Source: Streptomyces seoulensis (lineage in GTDB: Bacteria; Actinomycetota; Actinomycetes; Streptomycetales; Streptomycetaceae). Taken from it: a stretch of DNA of 64,000 bases. The first letter of the stretch is position 1. Each line of letters starts with the position of its first letter. Shown here piece by piece: positions 26,040 through 34,740 of this stretch. The translations under genes and the position numbers were made by a program. The stretch spans positions 2,944,853-3,008,852 of the forward strand of contig CP054936.1 of NCBI GenBank assembly GCA_013364255.1, in the 5' to 3' direction. The notes beneath the pieces are model-generated. The model did no database searches. It saw only the letters and a list, made by a program, of their open reading frames with translations, and was not told the DNA's origin.

Positions 26040-26486
26040 TCACCAAGTGGGCCGGATCGGGCCGTGCGGCGCGAGCAGCGCCAACTGCCGCCCGAGCGAG
26101 CGGACCTGCTCCTCCCCCAGCACCCCGGCCCAGGCCCGTACGGCGTCGGCGGCCGACTCCTCCGCCGCGCGGGCGCAGGCCCGGCCGCGCTCGGTCAGCA
26201 CGATCAGCCGGGCCCGCGCGTCCTCGGGGTGCGGGCGGCGCTCCGCGTATCCCTTGCGCACGATCTCGTCGACGAGCTGACTGGCCGCCTGCTTGGTGAC
26301 GCCCAGATGGGCGGCCAGCTCGGTGACGGTCGCCCCGGCCGCCGACATGCGCGCGAACGCGAAGCCGTGCGCGGGCCGCAGCCCCTCGAAGCCGCGGGCG
26401 ACGACGCCGTCGTGGATGCGCCGGCTCAGCTCGCCGGCGACGGCGAGCAGGGCGGCGGACAGGGCCATGGCTTCGGAGTTCTGCAC
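26040..26486 (-). CDS. MarR family regulator
   Basis: Regulator of 148 residues starting at GTG. The winged helix-turn-helix is at about 50-110: VTELAAHLGVTKQAASQLVDEIVRKGYAERRPHPEDARARLIVLTERG. It is divergent from a small cupin gene, and two inverted repeats lie between them. It presumably represses itself and the cupin, with a small phenolic or oxidant as effector in the usual family manner. Ligand not inferable. Confidence 0.9.
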   Translation of the reverse strand: MQNSEAMALSAALLAVAGELSRRIHDGVVARGFEGLRPAHGFAFARMSAAGATVTELAAHLGVTKQAASQLVDEIVRKGYAERRPHPEDARARLIVLTERGRACARAAEESAADAVRAWAGVLGEEQVRSLGRQLALLAPHGPIRPTW

Positions 26487-26502
26487 GGAGGCATTGAAAC
26501 AC

Positions 26503-26522
26503 CCTTGACGAAATGGTCAAGG
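26503..26522. promoter_or_regulatory. MarR operator 1
   Basis: CCTTGAC-GAAATG-GTCAAGG, a perfect 7+6+7 inverted repeat 17 bp upstream of the marR start. It shares the TTGAC/GTCAA arms with the second site. Confidence 0.7.
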
Positions 26523-26547
26523 AGCCTGACCATATCTCCGAGCCACT

Positions 26548-26566
26548 TGGTCAAGTGGCTTGACCA
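26548..26566. promoter_or_regulatory. MarR operator 2
   Basis: TGGTCAAG-TGG-CTTGACCA, a perfect 8+3+8 inverted repeat ending 25 bp before the cupin start. It likely blocks the cupin promoter when bound. Confidence 0.7.
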
Positions 26567-26590
26567 TTATCCGTGTCCCGAGGAGTTCCC

Positions 26591-26965
26591 ATGCCGATCG
26601 TCCGCCCGTCCGACGCCGTCACCCACGAGATCCACGGCGCCCGCTTCGTCTCGTACGCCGCCCCGCGCACCGGCGCGAGGCAGCTGTGCGCCTGGCGCGG
26701 CGAGATCCCCGCGGGCACCAGGGCCCCGGCCCACACCGTCAGCCACGAGGAGATCTTCCACCTGCTCGACGGCGAGCTGCTGATCACGCTCGACGGCCGC
26801 ACCGAGCGCGTCATGGCGGGCGACACGCTGATCGTCCACGCCGGCGCGACGCTCACCGTGGAGAACCACGCGGACCGCACCGCCGTCTCCTGGGTCACCG
26901 CCCCCGTGGGCCTGCGGGCCCGGCTGGCGGACGGCACCGTGCTCAGCCCGCCGTGGGCCAACTGA
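26591..26965 (+). CDS. Small cupin-domain protein
   Basis: Single-domain cupin of 124 residues, starting at ATG 26591 with GAGGAG seven bases upstream. Cupin motif 1 is APAHTVSHEEIFHLLDGEL, with its metal-type His-His-Glu set, and motif 2 is around DTLIVHAGATLTVENHAD. The protein could be a metal-dependent dioxygenase, isomerase or binding protein. Control by the divergent MarR suggests a detoxification or catabolic function. Confidence 0.85.
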   Translation: MPIVRPSDAVTHEIHGARFVSYAAPRTGARQLCAWRGEIPAGTRAPAHTVSHEEIFHLLDGELLITLDGRTERVMAGDTLIVHAGATLTVENHADRTAVSWVTAPVGLRARLADGTVLSPPWAN

Positions 26966-26982
26966 CCGCCCGCCGCGGGCGG

Positions 26983-27957
26983 TCACGCGGCCAGCGTGCC
27001 CGGTATCACCGCGCGCGGGCCGAACCTGGCCCGCGCCCGGTCCGCGACCTCCTCGATCCGGCGCGCCTTCTCGTCCACGGGGTCGAAGGTGAGCTGGTGG
27101 GATGCCTGTTCGGCGGAGGTCAGGCCCTCGGCGCGCAGGGCGAGCGCGCGGACCCGGGCGCGCTGGAGGCCCAGCGCCTCGTACATGCCGTAGGCGGCCG
27201 CGGTCAGCGCCGCCGAGTGGGCGGTGGGCTCGGCCAGGGTGCGGCCGCGGACGGTGGCCGACCGGTCGGCGTAGCGCGCGGTGAGGGTCAGGGTGCGGCA
27301 GACCTTGCCGACGGCGCGCAGCCGGGCGCCCAGGTCCTCGGCGGCCGACAGCAGCGCCCCGCGGTGCCGGTCGGGGTCCAACTCGTCGCGGTCGAAGGGG
27401 CGTTCTGCGGCGAGGGAGCGGGAGACGGCGTGGGGAACGACCCGGCCGCGGTCGACGCCGTTCGCCTTCTCGTGCAGTTCGCGGCCCGCCTTCGCGCCGA
27501 CCAGGCGCTGGAGCGTGGACAGGGGCGCGGCGGCGACCCGGCCGAGGGTGTCGAGGCCGTACTCGGCCAGGGTGCGGGCCGTCGCCGTGCCGGTGCCGGG
27601 CAGCGCGACGACGGGCCGCTCGGCGAGGAACTCCGCGACGGCGGCCGGGTCGCCGGGCACCGCGCGGGTGCGGCCGGGCCGGGCGTCGCGCAGCGCCATC
27701 CGGGCCAGCATCGGGCCCGGTCCGGCGCCGATCAGGCAGTCGACGCCGTACCGGGCGAGCGCGCGGACCCGGATCACGGACGCCAGTTCGACCGCGTCGC
27801 GCCCGAAGTAGCGTTCGGCGCCGCGCAGATCGGCCAGCGCCCCGTCCGGCGGCAGCGCCTCGACGACCGGGGTGAACTCCTCCAGCAGCCCGAGCAGACC
27901 CGGCAGGGCCGCCTCGTGCATGGGGGGCGGCTGGAAACGTACGCAGAGGACAGTCAT
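26983..27957 (-). CDS. Y-family polymerase-like protein (ImuB-like), mutasome partner of DnaE2
   Basis: Y-family DNA polymerase homologue of 324 residues. It keeps the helix-hairpin-helix/thumb region (VVALPGTGTATARTLAEYGLDTLGRVAAAP) and little-finger domain (SRSLAAERPFDRDELDP). The catalytic acidic motifs look lost: the N-terminus reads LCVRFQPPPMH instead of a DxDxFFAS motif, and ALADLRGAERYFG stands where SxDEAxLD is expected. This is the pattern of ImuB, a catalytically dead clamp adaptor for DnaE2. Its start overlaps the dnaE2 stop (ATGA), so the two are co-expressed. Final naming as ImuB or as a DinB-like protein is open. Confidence 0.83.
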   Translation of the reverse strand: MTVLCVRFQPPPMHEAALPGLLGLLEEFTPVVEALPPDGALADLRGAERYFGRDAVELASVIRVRALARYGVDCLIGAGPGPMLARMALRDARPGRTRAVPGDPAAVAEFLAERPVVALPGTGTATARTLAEYGLDTLGRVAAAPLSTLQRLVGAKAGRELHEKANGVDRGRVVPHAVSRSLAAERPFDRDELDPDRHRGALLSAAEDLGARLRAVGKVCRTLTLTARYADRSATVRGRTLAEPTAHSAALTAAAYGMYEALGLQRARVRALALRAEGLTSAEQASHQLTFDPVDEKARRIEEVADRARARFGPRAVIPGTLAA

Positions 27958-30900
27958 CCCGCACTCCCTGGGCTCTGATGCCACAACTTCCTTCCGTTGG
28001 CGGGTCCTTCGCCCGCCGGTCGCAGGTCCGCCCACGGATGCATCTCGTAGCCGGTGGACATGCGGACGCGCCGTCCGCGGGCGGTGTCCATCGGGTCGGG
28101 CGCGGCCGAACCGGCGGGCGCGGGACGCCCGTCCGAACCGGCGAGCCGGGCCCGGCGCGGCCCCTCGCCGTCGCCGTCGCCGCCCCTGTCGCCGCCACCG
28201 CCGCCGTTGCTGCCGCCGCCGTCGCCGCCGTCCGGCGCCGTGCCGGGGCGGGCCAGCCGGGCCGCCACCTCCTCCAGGCCGCCCTCGGCGCGCAGTTCGG
28301 CCAGTTCGGCCAGGTTCCAGACGGCGGCGCCCACCACGCTGAGGCTGCGCGGGCCGCGCCGCTGCACCACTCCGCGCACCAGCAGCAGCCAGGAGTGGAA
28401 GACGGTGTGCGCGCAGGCGTCGTGGGAGTCGTCGAAGAAGGCGAGGTCGACCAGGCCGGTGCCGTCGTCCAGGGTGGAGAAGATGACCCGTCTGCCGGAC
28501 CGGATCGGCGGGGTCTGGGTGGCCGCCTTGGCGCCCGCGACCAGCACCGTCTCGCCGTGCCGCGCCTCGCGCAGCCGGCGGGCGGAGACCACGCCCAGCT
28601 CGTCGAGGAACGCCCGGTGGTCGTCCATCAGGTTGCGGGAGGCGTCCATGGACAGCACGCCGAGTTCGGCGCTGAGCCGCTCCGCCTCGGACAGGTCGGG
28701 CAGCCCGGCGGCGGCCGTCCCGCGCCCGCCGGCCAGGGGCAGCTGGCCGCCGCCCGCGCCCCGTGACCCGCGGTGCAGTTCGGTCAGGTGCAGTCGCAGG
28801 TCGCGGCGGTTGGCGCCGAACGCGTCCAGCGCGCCCACCTGGGCGAGCCGCCCGGCGATCGGACGGCTGGGCCGGGCCCGCTCCCAGAAGTCGAGCAGCG
28901 AGGCGTAGGGCCGGCCGGCCGCGATCCGCGCCGCCTCGGCCCCGCTGATGCCGTGCACGTCGGAGAGCGCCAGCCGCAGCCCCCACCGCCCGGCCGCCGG
29001 AGACCGCCCGGCCGCCGCAGACCGCCCGTCCGCCGCGAACCCCTGGGAGCCTCCGGACCGCCCGCCCTCGCCAGACCCCTCTTCTTCAGACACCAGTTCG
29101 ATACTGTGGGCGACTCCCGAGCGGTTCACGTCCAGCGGCAGGATCGGCACCCCGCGCCGCCGCGCGTCCGCCAGCAGCAGCCGCTTGGGGTACATCCCGG
29201 GGTCGTGGGTGAGCAGCCCGGCGTAGAAGGCGGCCGGGTGGTGGGCCTTCAGCCACGCCGACTGGTACGTCGGCACGGCGAAGGCCACCGCGTGCGCCTT
29301 GCAGAAGCCGTACGAGCCGAACGCCTCGACGATCCCCCAGGTGCGCTGAATCGTTTCTGCGTCGTAGCCGCGCGCCGCCGCGCGCTGGGCGAACCACACC
29401 TTGATCCGCCCCTGCGACTCCGGGTCGGACAGCCCGCGCCGCACCCGGTCCGCCTCGTCCCGGCCGCAGTCGGTCATCAGGTGCACGATGTGGATGATCT
29501 GCTCGTGGAAGACGACGACGCCGTACGTCTCCTCCAGCGGTTCCCGCAGGTCGGGGTGCGGATAGCGCACCGGCGCCCGGCCGTGCCGCGCCTCGATGAA
29601 CGGCCGCACCATGTCGGCGGCGACCGGTCCGGGCCGGAAGAGGGAGATGTCGACCACGAGGTCGTGGAAGGTGGCCGGCTGGAGCCGGCCCACCAGGTCG
29701 CGCTGGCCGGGCGACTCGATCTGGAAGCAGCCGAGCGTCTCGGCGGAGCGGATGAGCCGGTACGTCGCCGGGTCGCCCGCCGGCACCGCGTCCAGGTCGA
29801 TCCGCTCCCCCGCGGCCCGTTCCACCTCGGCGACCGCGTGCGCCATCGCCGACTGCATCCGCACGCCCAGCACGTCCAGCTTGAGCAGCCCGAGGTCCTC
29901 CACGTCCTCCTTGTCGAACTGGGACATGGGCAGGCCCTCGCCGCTGGTCGGCACCACCGGCGTCCGGGCGAGCAGGGAGGCGTCGGACAGCAGGACACCG
30001 CAGGGGTGCATGGCGACCCCGCGCGGCAGGGCGTCCAGCGCCTCGACCAGCTCCCACAGCCTGCCGTAGCGCTCCTTCTCCCCGGCCAGCGCCCTGAGTT
30101 CGGGCAGCTCCTCCAGGGCCGCGCGGGCGTCGCGGGCGCGGATGTGCGGGAAGGACTTGGCGACGCGGTCGATCTCGGCGGGGTCCATGGACAGGGCCGC
30201 GCCCACGTCGCGGATGGCGTGCCGGACGCGGTACGTCTCCGGCATGGCGACCGTCGCGACCCGCTCGGCGCCGAACCGGCCGATGATCTGCCGGTAGACC
30301 TCCAGCCGGCGCGCGGACTCCACGTCGATGTCGATGTCGGGCAGCACGAACCGCCGCTTGGACAGGAAGCGCTCCATCAGCAGCCCGTGCTCGACCGGGT
30401 CGGCGTGGGCGATGCCGAGGAGGTGGTTGACGAGGGAGCCGGCCCCGGAGCCGCGCGCGGCGACCCGGATGCCCGTCTCCCGTACATCGTCCACGACCTG
30501 GGCGACGGTGAGGAAGTAGGAGGCGAAGCCGTGGTACGCGATGATGTCCAGCTCCTGGTGCATCCGCTCCCAGTAGGCGCGCCGGCCCGCGTAGCCGCGC
30601 AGCACCATGCCGGCCGCGGCGCGGGAGGCCAGCGCGCGCTGGGCGGTGCGGCGGCCGGCGCCGACCAGGTGCGGCTCGGGGAAGTGGACGGCGCCCATGC
30701 CGAGGTCGTCCTCCGGGTCGACCAGGCACTCGGCGGCCGTGGCCCGGGTCTGCTCCAGCAGGCGGTGGGCGGTCTCGCGGCGGAAGCCGGCGGCCTCGAC
30801 GATCCGCTCGGCCGCGCGCAGCATGGCCTCCGGGCCCTTCAGCCAGGCCTCCCCCGAGTCCCGTTCGCCGGCCGCCTCGACGGGGACCAGGCGGCGGGCG

Positions 30901-31688
30901 GCGTCCAGCACGTCGGCGACCGGGCCCTGGCCGGGGTCGGCGTAGCGGACGGCGTTGCTGAGGACGGGGCGTACCCGCTGTTCGGCGGCGAAGCCGACGG
31001 TGCGGGCGGCCAGCCGCAGGGAGCCGGGGCCGGTGCCCTCGCGTCCGTGCCAGACGGCCTCCAGACGCAGGGCGTCGCCGTAGACCTCGCGCCAGGGCAC
31101 GAGGAGCCGCGCGGCCCGGTCGGGGCGGCCCGCGGCCAGGGCGCGGCCGACGTCGGAGTCGGGGCCGAGCAGGACGGTGAGGCCGTCGGCGCGGTTGTCG
31201 GGCCAGGCGAGCAGCGGGGTGTCCGCGGGAGTGGCGTGGGCGGCGCTGACCAGGCGGCACAGGTCGGCCCAGCCGCGGGCGCCGTCCCGGGCGAGGAAGG
31301 TGACGCGGGGCGCCGACTCGTCGACGAAGGCGCCGCCGCGCACCGGCGTACGGCGCCGCTCCGGCCGTACGGCGCTCTCGCGCCCCGCGGGCCACGCGGG
31401 CGCCGTGCGGCGCGGTACGGAGCCGTCGGGCCGTACGGGTGAAGTCCCGGGGGCGGGTCGTACGGGTGCGGGGGCGGCCACCGCCAGTTCGGCGCCGAAC
31501 AGGGGGCGGACGCCCGCCGCCGCGCAGGCCTTGGCGAAGCGGACCGTGCCGGCGAGGGTGTCGCGGTCGGTGAGGGCGAGGGCGTCCACGCCCCGCTCGG
31601 CGGCGCGCTCGGCCAGCCGCTCGGGGTGCGAGGCGCCGTGGCGCAGGGAGAACCCGGAGACGGTGCGCAGATGCGGGAAACCCGGCAT
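27954..31688 (-). CDS. dnaE2: Error-prone DNA polymerase III alpha, DnaE2
   Basis: Translesion C-family polymerase of 1244 residues. The start at 31688 (MPGFPHLRTVSGFS) has GGGAGG seven bases upstream. A PHP domain occupies the N-terminus (SLRHGASHPERLAERA, DALALTDRDTLAG). The polymerase active-site motif FVLPDIDIDVESARR is intact, and MHPCGVLLSDASL and SYGFCKAHAVAFAVPTYQSAWLKAHHPAAF are conserved. The C-terminal OB-fold region ends with the DnaE2-typical HPWADL segment and contains a Gly/Asp-rich insert. SOS boxes upstream predict LexA control. Co-transcribed with the Y-family partner. Confidence 0.94.
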   Translation of the reverse strand: MPGFPHLRTVSGFSLRHGASHPERLAERAAERGVDALALTDRDTLAGTVRFAKACAAAGVRPLFGAELAVAAPAPVRPAPGTSPVRPDGSVPRRTAPAWPAGRESAVRPERRRTPVRGGAFVDESAPRVTFLARDGARGWADLCRLVSAAHATPADTPLLAWPDNRADGLTVLLGPDSDVGRALAAGRPDRAARLLVPWREVYGDALRLEAVWHGREGTGPGSLRLAARTVGFAAEQRVRPVLSNAVRYADPGQGPVADVLDAARRLVPVEAAGERDSGEAWLKGPEAMLRAAERIVEAAGFRRETAHRLLEQTRATAAECLVDPEDDLGMGAVHFPEPHLVGAGRRTAQRALASRAAAGMVLRGYAGRRAYWERMHQELDIIAYHGFASYFLTVAQVVDDVRETGIRVAARGSGAGSLVNHLLGIAHADPVEHGLLMERFLSKRRFVLPDIDIDVESARRLEVYRQIIGRFGAERVATVAMPETYRVRHAIRDVGAALSMDPAEIDRVAKSFPHIRARDARAALEELPELRALAGEKERYGRLWELVEALDALPRGVAMHPCGVLLSDASLLARTPVVPTSGEGLPMSQFDKEDVEDLGLLKLDVLGVRMQSAMAHAVAEVERAAGERIDLDAVPAGDPATYRLIRSAETLGCFQIESPGQRDLVGRLQPATFHDLVVDISLFRPGPVAADMVRPFIEARHGRAPVRYPHPDLREPLEETYGVVVFHEQIIHIVHLMTDCGRDEADRVRRGLSDPESQGRIKVWFAQRAAARGYDAETIQRTWGIVEAFGSYGFCKAHAVAFAVPTYQSAWLKAHHPAAFYAGLLTHDPGMYPKRLLLADARRRGVPILPLDVNRSGVAHSIELVSEEEGSGEGGRSGGSQGFAADGRSAAAGRSPAAGRWGLRLALSDVHGISGAEAARIAAGRPYASLLDFWERARPSRPIAGRLAQVGALDAFGANRRDLRLHLTELHRGSRGAGGGQLPLAGGRGTAAAGLPDLSEAERLSAELGVLSMDASRNLMDDHRAFLDELGVVSARRLREARHGETVLVAGAKAATQTPPIRSGRRVIFSTLDDGTGLVDLAFFDDSHDACAHTVFHSWLLLVRGVVQRRGPRSLSVVGAAVWNLAELAELRAEGGLEEVAARLARPGTAPDGGDGGGSNGGGGGDRGGDGDGEGPRRARLAGSDGRPAPAGSAAPDPMDTARGRRVRMSTGYEMHPWADLRPAGEGPANGRKLWHQSPGSAG

Positions 31689-31723
31689 ACGCACCTCCCG
31701 CACCTGTGAGCCGACAGCGGCTC

Positions 31724-31739
31724 TCGAACATCAGTTCCA
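31724..31739. promoter_or_regulatory. LexA (SOS) box 1 of dnaE2
   Basis: TCGAAC-ATCA-GTTCCA matches the actinobacterial SOS consensus TCGAAC-N4-GTTCGA with one mismatch, 36 bp upstream of the dnaE2 start. Confidence 0.75.
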
Positions 31740-31767
31740 ACTACCTCACCACCCACCATACCCCCAT

Positions 31768-31914
31768 CCTCGAACATGCGTACGACAACCGTTCGGGCAT
31801 GTCCGACCTGCGCAAACGTCCGGCAAGCCCGCTCACCGGCGGTTCGCGGCGGTTCGCCGCCGAACGCGCGTACGGCATCCGTTCGGGCGTGTTCCGCCTG
31901 CGGAAACGCCCGGC
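31768..31914. repeat. Duplicated SOS-box segment, two copies 90 bp apart
   Basis: About 55 bp starting at 31768 recur starting at 31858 with roughly 80% identity (shared CCGTTCGGGC, CCTGCG.AAACG). The second copy has the degenerate box CCGAAC-GCGC-GTACGG (31860-31875). Spacing is exactly 90 bp. Confidence 0.7.
31770..31785. promoter_or_regulatory. LexA (SOS) box 2 of the divergent region
   Basis: TCGAAC-ATGC-GTACGA, one mismatch to the SOS consensus. It begins the first copy of a 90-bp-spaced direct repeat. Confidence 0.65.
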
Positions 31915-31932
31915 GGCACGCAGCGTGAGGAC

Positions 31933-33327
31933 ATGAGCCACGCCCACGCCCACCGGCGTCCCGCCTCCTTCCGCCAGGAGGTGAAGGACGCCGTCACCCC
32001 CCGGGCCTCGCTGCTCGTCCTCGGCGTGGTCGCGCTCCAGCTGCTGTTCATCGCCTCCTACGTGGGCGCGCTGCACCGGCCGAAGCCCGCCGGCGTGCCC
32101 TTCGGCGTCGCGGCGCCCGGGGCGGCGGCCGAGCGGACGGCGGACCGGCTGCGGCGGCTGCCCGGCTCGCCCCTGGACCCGCGCACGGTGGCCGACGAGG
32201 CGGCGGCCCGCCGGCGGATCCTGCACCGGGACATCGACGGCGCGCTGGTCGTCGACCCGTCCGGAACCGCCGACACGCTCCTGGTCGCCTCCGGCGGCGG
32301 CACCGTCCTCGCCACCACCCTGGAGAAGATCGTCGGAGAGGCGGAGAAGGCGCAGCGGCGCACGGTGCGGACGGTGGACGTGGCTCCCGCCTCCGCCGGC
32401 GACTTCGACGGGCTGTCCTCGTTCTACCTGGTCGTGGGCTGGAGCGTCGGCGGCTACCTGTGCGCCTCGATCCTCGCCGTCAGCGCCGGGGCGCGGCCCG
32501 CCGACCCGCGGCGCGCCGCGATCCGGCTGGCCGCGATGGCGCTGGTCGCGATCGCGGGCGGGGCGGGCGGGGCGCTGATCGTGGGGCCGGCCCTGAACGC
32601 CCTGCCGGGCGGGGTCCTCCCGCTGTGGGGGCTCGGCGCGCTGGTCACCTTCGCGGTGGGCGCCGCGACCCTCGCCCTCCAGGGGGTCTTCGGCGTCGTC
32701 GGCATCGGCCTGGCGATCCTGCTGGTGGTGATCGCGGGCAACCCGAGCGCGGGCGGCGCCTTCCCGCTGCCGCTGCTGCCGCCGTTCTGGAAGGCGATCG
32801 GCCCCGCCCTGCCGCCGGGCGCCGGGACCTGGGCGGCCCGCTCGATCGCGTACTTCCGGAGCAACGCCCTGACGGACGCCCTGCTCGTCCTGGCCGCGTG
32901 GGCGGTCGCCGCAGTGGTGGTCACCCTGCTGGCGTCGGCGCTCCACCGGAAGCGGCCGGCCCCGGCCCCGGACGCACCGCGCCCGGCGGGCTCGACGGCG
33001 GGGGCGCACCGGTACGGCGGTGAGGGCGAGGAGGCCCCGGCGGCCGGGGCCTCCCCCGCCTCTGCGGGCGAAGGGGCCGCCGCCCCCGAACGCGGGGGCG
33101 CGCGGGACTCCGGGGGCGAAGAGACCACCCCCGAGGGGACTGCTCCGGAGGGCGGGGCCGCGCGGGACTCCGGGAACGAGGAGACGGCCCCTGAAGGACA
33201 CGAGGGCGGGGAGGCGGGTGAGGGGGACACCTTCGTCGACCCCGTCCCCGGACCCGGACCCATCCCCGAGCGCGGCCCCGAGCGCGGCCCGGAGCCGCCT
33301 GTTCCGCGGGCCGGGCCGGGTGTGTGA
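31933..33327 (+). CDS. DUF3533/YhgE-like membrane protein
   Basis: Membrane protein of 464 residues from ATG 31933. It has one N-terminal helix (about 25-45, SLLVLGVVALQLLFIASYVGAL), then a soluble extracytoplasmic domain of about 110 residues (VPFGVAAPG, DIDGALVVDPSG). Five helices follow (about 150-350; for example FYLVVGWSVGGYLCASILAV). This is the ABC-2-like permease topology of DUF3533/YhgE proteins, used for export or secretion support. Residues about 355-464 are acidic and low-complexity, with repeats of GARDSG/EETAPEG and PERGPERGPE. It is divergent from dnaE2, so it may share the SOS region. Substrate unknown. Confidence 0.78.
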   Translation: MSHAHAHRRPASFRQEVKDAVTPRASLLVLGVVALQLLFIASYVGALHRPKPAGVPFGVAAPGAAAERTADRLRRLPGSPLDPRTVADEAAARRRILHRDIDGALVVDPSGTADTLLVASGGGTVLATTLEKIVGEAEKAQRRTVRTVDVAPASAGDFDGLSSFYLVVGWSVGGYLCASILAVSAGARPADPRRAAIRLAAMALVAIAGGAGGALIVGPALNALPGGVLPLWGLGALVTFAVGAATLALQGVFGVVGIGLAILLVVIAGNPSAGGAFPLPLLPPFWKAIGPALPPGAGTWAARSIAYFRSNALTDALLVLAAWAVAAVVVTLLASALHRKRPAPAPDAPRPAGSTAGAHRYGGEGEEAPAAGASPASAGEGAAAPERGGARDSGGEETTPEGTAPEGGAARDSGNEETAPEGHEGGEAGEGDTFVDPVPGPGPIPERGPERGPEPPVPRAGPGV

Positions 33328-33339
33328 CGGGCCGGGTGT

Positions 33340-33390
33340 GTGGGAGCCCCGCCCGCTGCCCGTGCGGGCGGAGCGGGGCGGGGCTCCCAC
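33340..33390 (+). terminator. Terminator of the DUF3533 gene
   Basis: GTGGGAGCCCCGCC (33340-33353) pairs perfectly over 14 bases with GGCGGGGCTCCCAC (33377-33390), with an inner GC-rich hairpin, 13 bp past the stop. Confidence 0.8.
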
Positions 33391-33736
33391 GGTTCCCGTG
33401 GGGGGTTCAGTCGGGCGGTCAGCCGATCCGCGCGCCGGTCGCCGACAGTGCCTCGGTGACCGGCTGGAAGAGTGGGGACCTCACGGGCCGGAAGGCGGTG
33501 AACGGAGCCCACTATTCCGAGGCCCACAGGGAACACACAAGGTCGAGTTCTGGACGGGAGTACGTCAACGTGCGTACGTCCCCCGTGCCTTGCCGTGTGC
33601 CGGGACCGCCCGAGGTCACGCCGCCCGCGTTCGCGCTGCAAACACTACGGGCGAGTAACCGATAGGCGCTGCGTGAGGTCTAGTCCTGTCTTGAAATCGC
33701 CTGTCCGGGAACCGTTGTTCGTTCCTTACGCAGCGC
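33391..33736. other. Intergenic region holding a protease gene relic
   Basis: No complete gene. The left end holds the decayed 3' end of a second protease gene (33419-33475). The remaining 260 bp are less GC-rich than average and show no coding bias. Confidence 0.55.
33419..33475 (-). pseudogene. 3' relic of a second S1-family protease gene
   Basis: On the minus strand this stretch reads ...[19 protein letters not shown] followed by TGA. The intact protease 420 bp away ends [18 protein letters not shown]. The shared [10 protein letters not shown] and the common DNA stretch cggtgaccggctggaa show homology. Upstream of the Pro-Leu the similarity stops and there is no open protease frame, so only about 18 codons remain. 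Confidence 0.7.
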
Positions 33737-33772
33737 GAAGCCCCCGCACGCCGGTTCGCGTGCGGGGGCTTC
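33737..33772 (-). terminator. Terminator of the protease gene
   Basis: GAAGCCCCCGCACGC (33737-33751) pairs perfectly over 15 bases with GCGTGCGGGGGCTTC (33758-33772), six-base loop, 65 bp past the protease stop. Confidence 0.85.
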
Positions 33773-33837
33773 ATCTGCTGCCGGCCGCGGATACGGTGCG
33801 GACCGGGGCCGTGCGCACGGCCCCGGGGACGGGGACG

Positions 33838-34740
33838 TCAGAAGACGTGGACCCCGTAGGCGCTCAGCGCCTCCGTGACCGGCTGGAAGAAGGTCGTGCC
33901 GCCGGAGGTGCAGTCGCCGCTGCCGCCCGAGGTCAGGCCGTAGGCGACACCGCCGTTGGAGTACAGCGGACCGCCGGAGTCGCCGGGCTCGGCGCAGACC
34001 GTGGTCTGGATGAGGCCGGAGACGACGTCGCCGCCGCCGTAGTTGACCGTCGCGTTGAGCGCGGTGACCTTGCCGCTGTGGATGCCGGTGGTGGAGCCGC
34101 GGCGGTAGACGGTGGTGCCCGTCGAGGGGGTGGCCGCGCTGGTGATGTCCACGCTGCCCACGGTGCCGGACTTGGTCACCGAGCTGTTGGTGTAGCGCAC
34201 GATGCCGTAGTCGTTGCCGGGGAAGGAGGAGCCGGCGGTGGTGCCGAGCGTGGTGGAGTGCGACGAGTTCGACCACCAGGTGCCGGCGCCGTCGGTGCAG
34301 TGACCGGCGGTCAGGAAGTAGTAGTTGCCGCTGGAGTCCTGGACGTTGAAGCCCAGCGAGCAGCGCCAGCTACTCGCATAGATGGCGTCGCCGCCGGAGA
34401 TCAGCTTGTTGAACTTGCCCGCGGTGCGCTTGATGGTCAGGGCGCCGGAGTCGGTGCCCGCCTGCTGCTTGATACGGGAGATCTGGGCGTCGGAGACCCG
34501 GCTGTCGGCGGTGACGACGACCCGGTTGTTCTTGCTGTCGACCACCCAGGCGGTGCCCGGGACGTCGGCCTTCAGCACCGAGTCGCTCGCCTTGGTGAGC
34601 TGGGCGGCGCTGAAGGTGTCGGTGTCGGACGCGTTCGCGCTGGGGACCGCGAACGCGGCGGCGGCCACGAGTCCGGCGGCGATGGCCACCGCCCGGGTCT
34701 GTCTCGTGATGCCGCGGGGGGCCGTGCGCTTGATCCTCAC
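33838..34740 (-). CDS. Secreted S1-family serine protease (SGPB-like)
   Basis: Alpha-lytic-type protease of 300 residues made as a prepro-enzyme, from GTG 34740 with GGAGG eight bases upstream. A signal peptide (to about 38), a propeptide (about 39-114) and the mature enzyme beginning [18 protein letters not shown] follow in order. The catalytic triad is His147 (TAGHC), Asp177 (GNDYGI) and Ser255 (GDSGGP). Two disulfides are likely (Cys127-147 region and VCAEPG with GDCTSG). The primary-specificity region resembles Streptomyces griseus proteases A/B, so cleavage after large hydrophobic residues is expected. A relic of a paralogue lies just downstream. Confidence 0.94.
   Translation of the reverse strand: MRIKRTAPRGITRQTRAVAIAAGLVAAAAFAVPSANASDTDTFSAAQLTKASDSVLKADVPGTAWVVDSKNNRVVVTADSRVSDAQISRIKQQAGTDSGALTIKRTAGKFNKLISGGDAIYASSWRCSLGFNVQDSSGNYYFLTAGHCTDGAGTWWSNSSHSTTLGTTAGSSFPGNDYGIVRYTNSSVTKSGTVGSVDITSAATPSTGTTVYRRGSTTGIHSGKVTALNATVNYGGGDVVSGLIQTTVCAEPGDSGGPLYSNGGVAYGLTSGGSGDCTSGGTTFFQPVTEALSAYGVHVF

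Noticed and set aside
33324..33665. Open frame after the DUF3533 gene
   Set aside because: It runs through a terminator and the protease relic and has no coding character.
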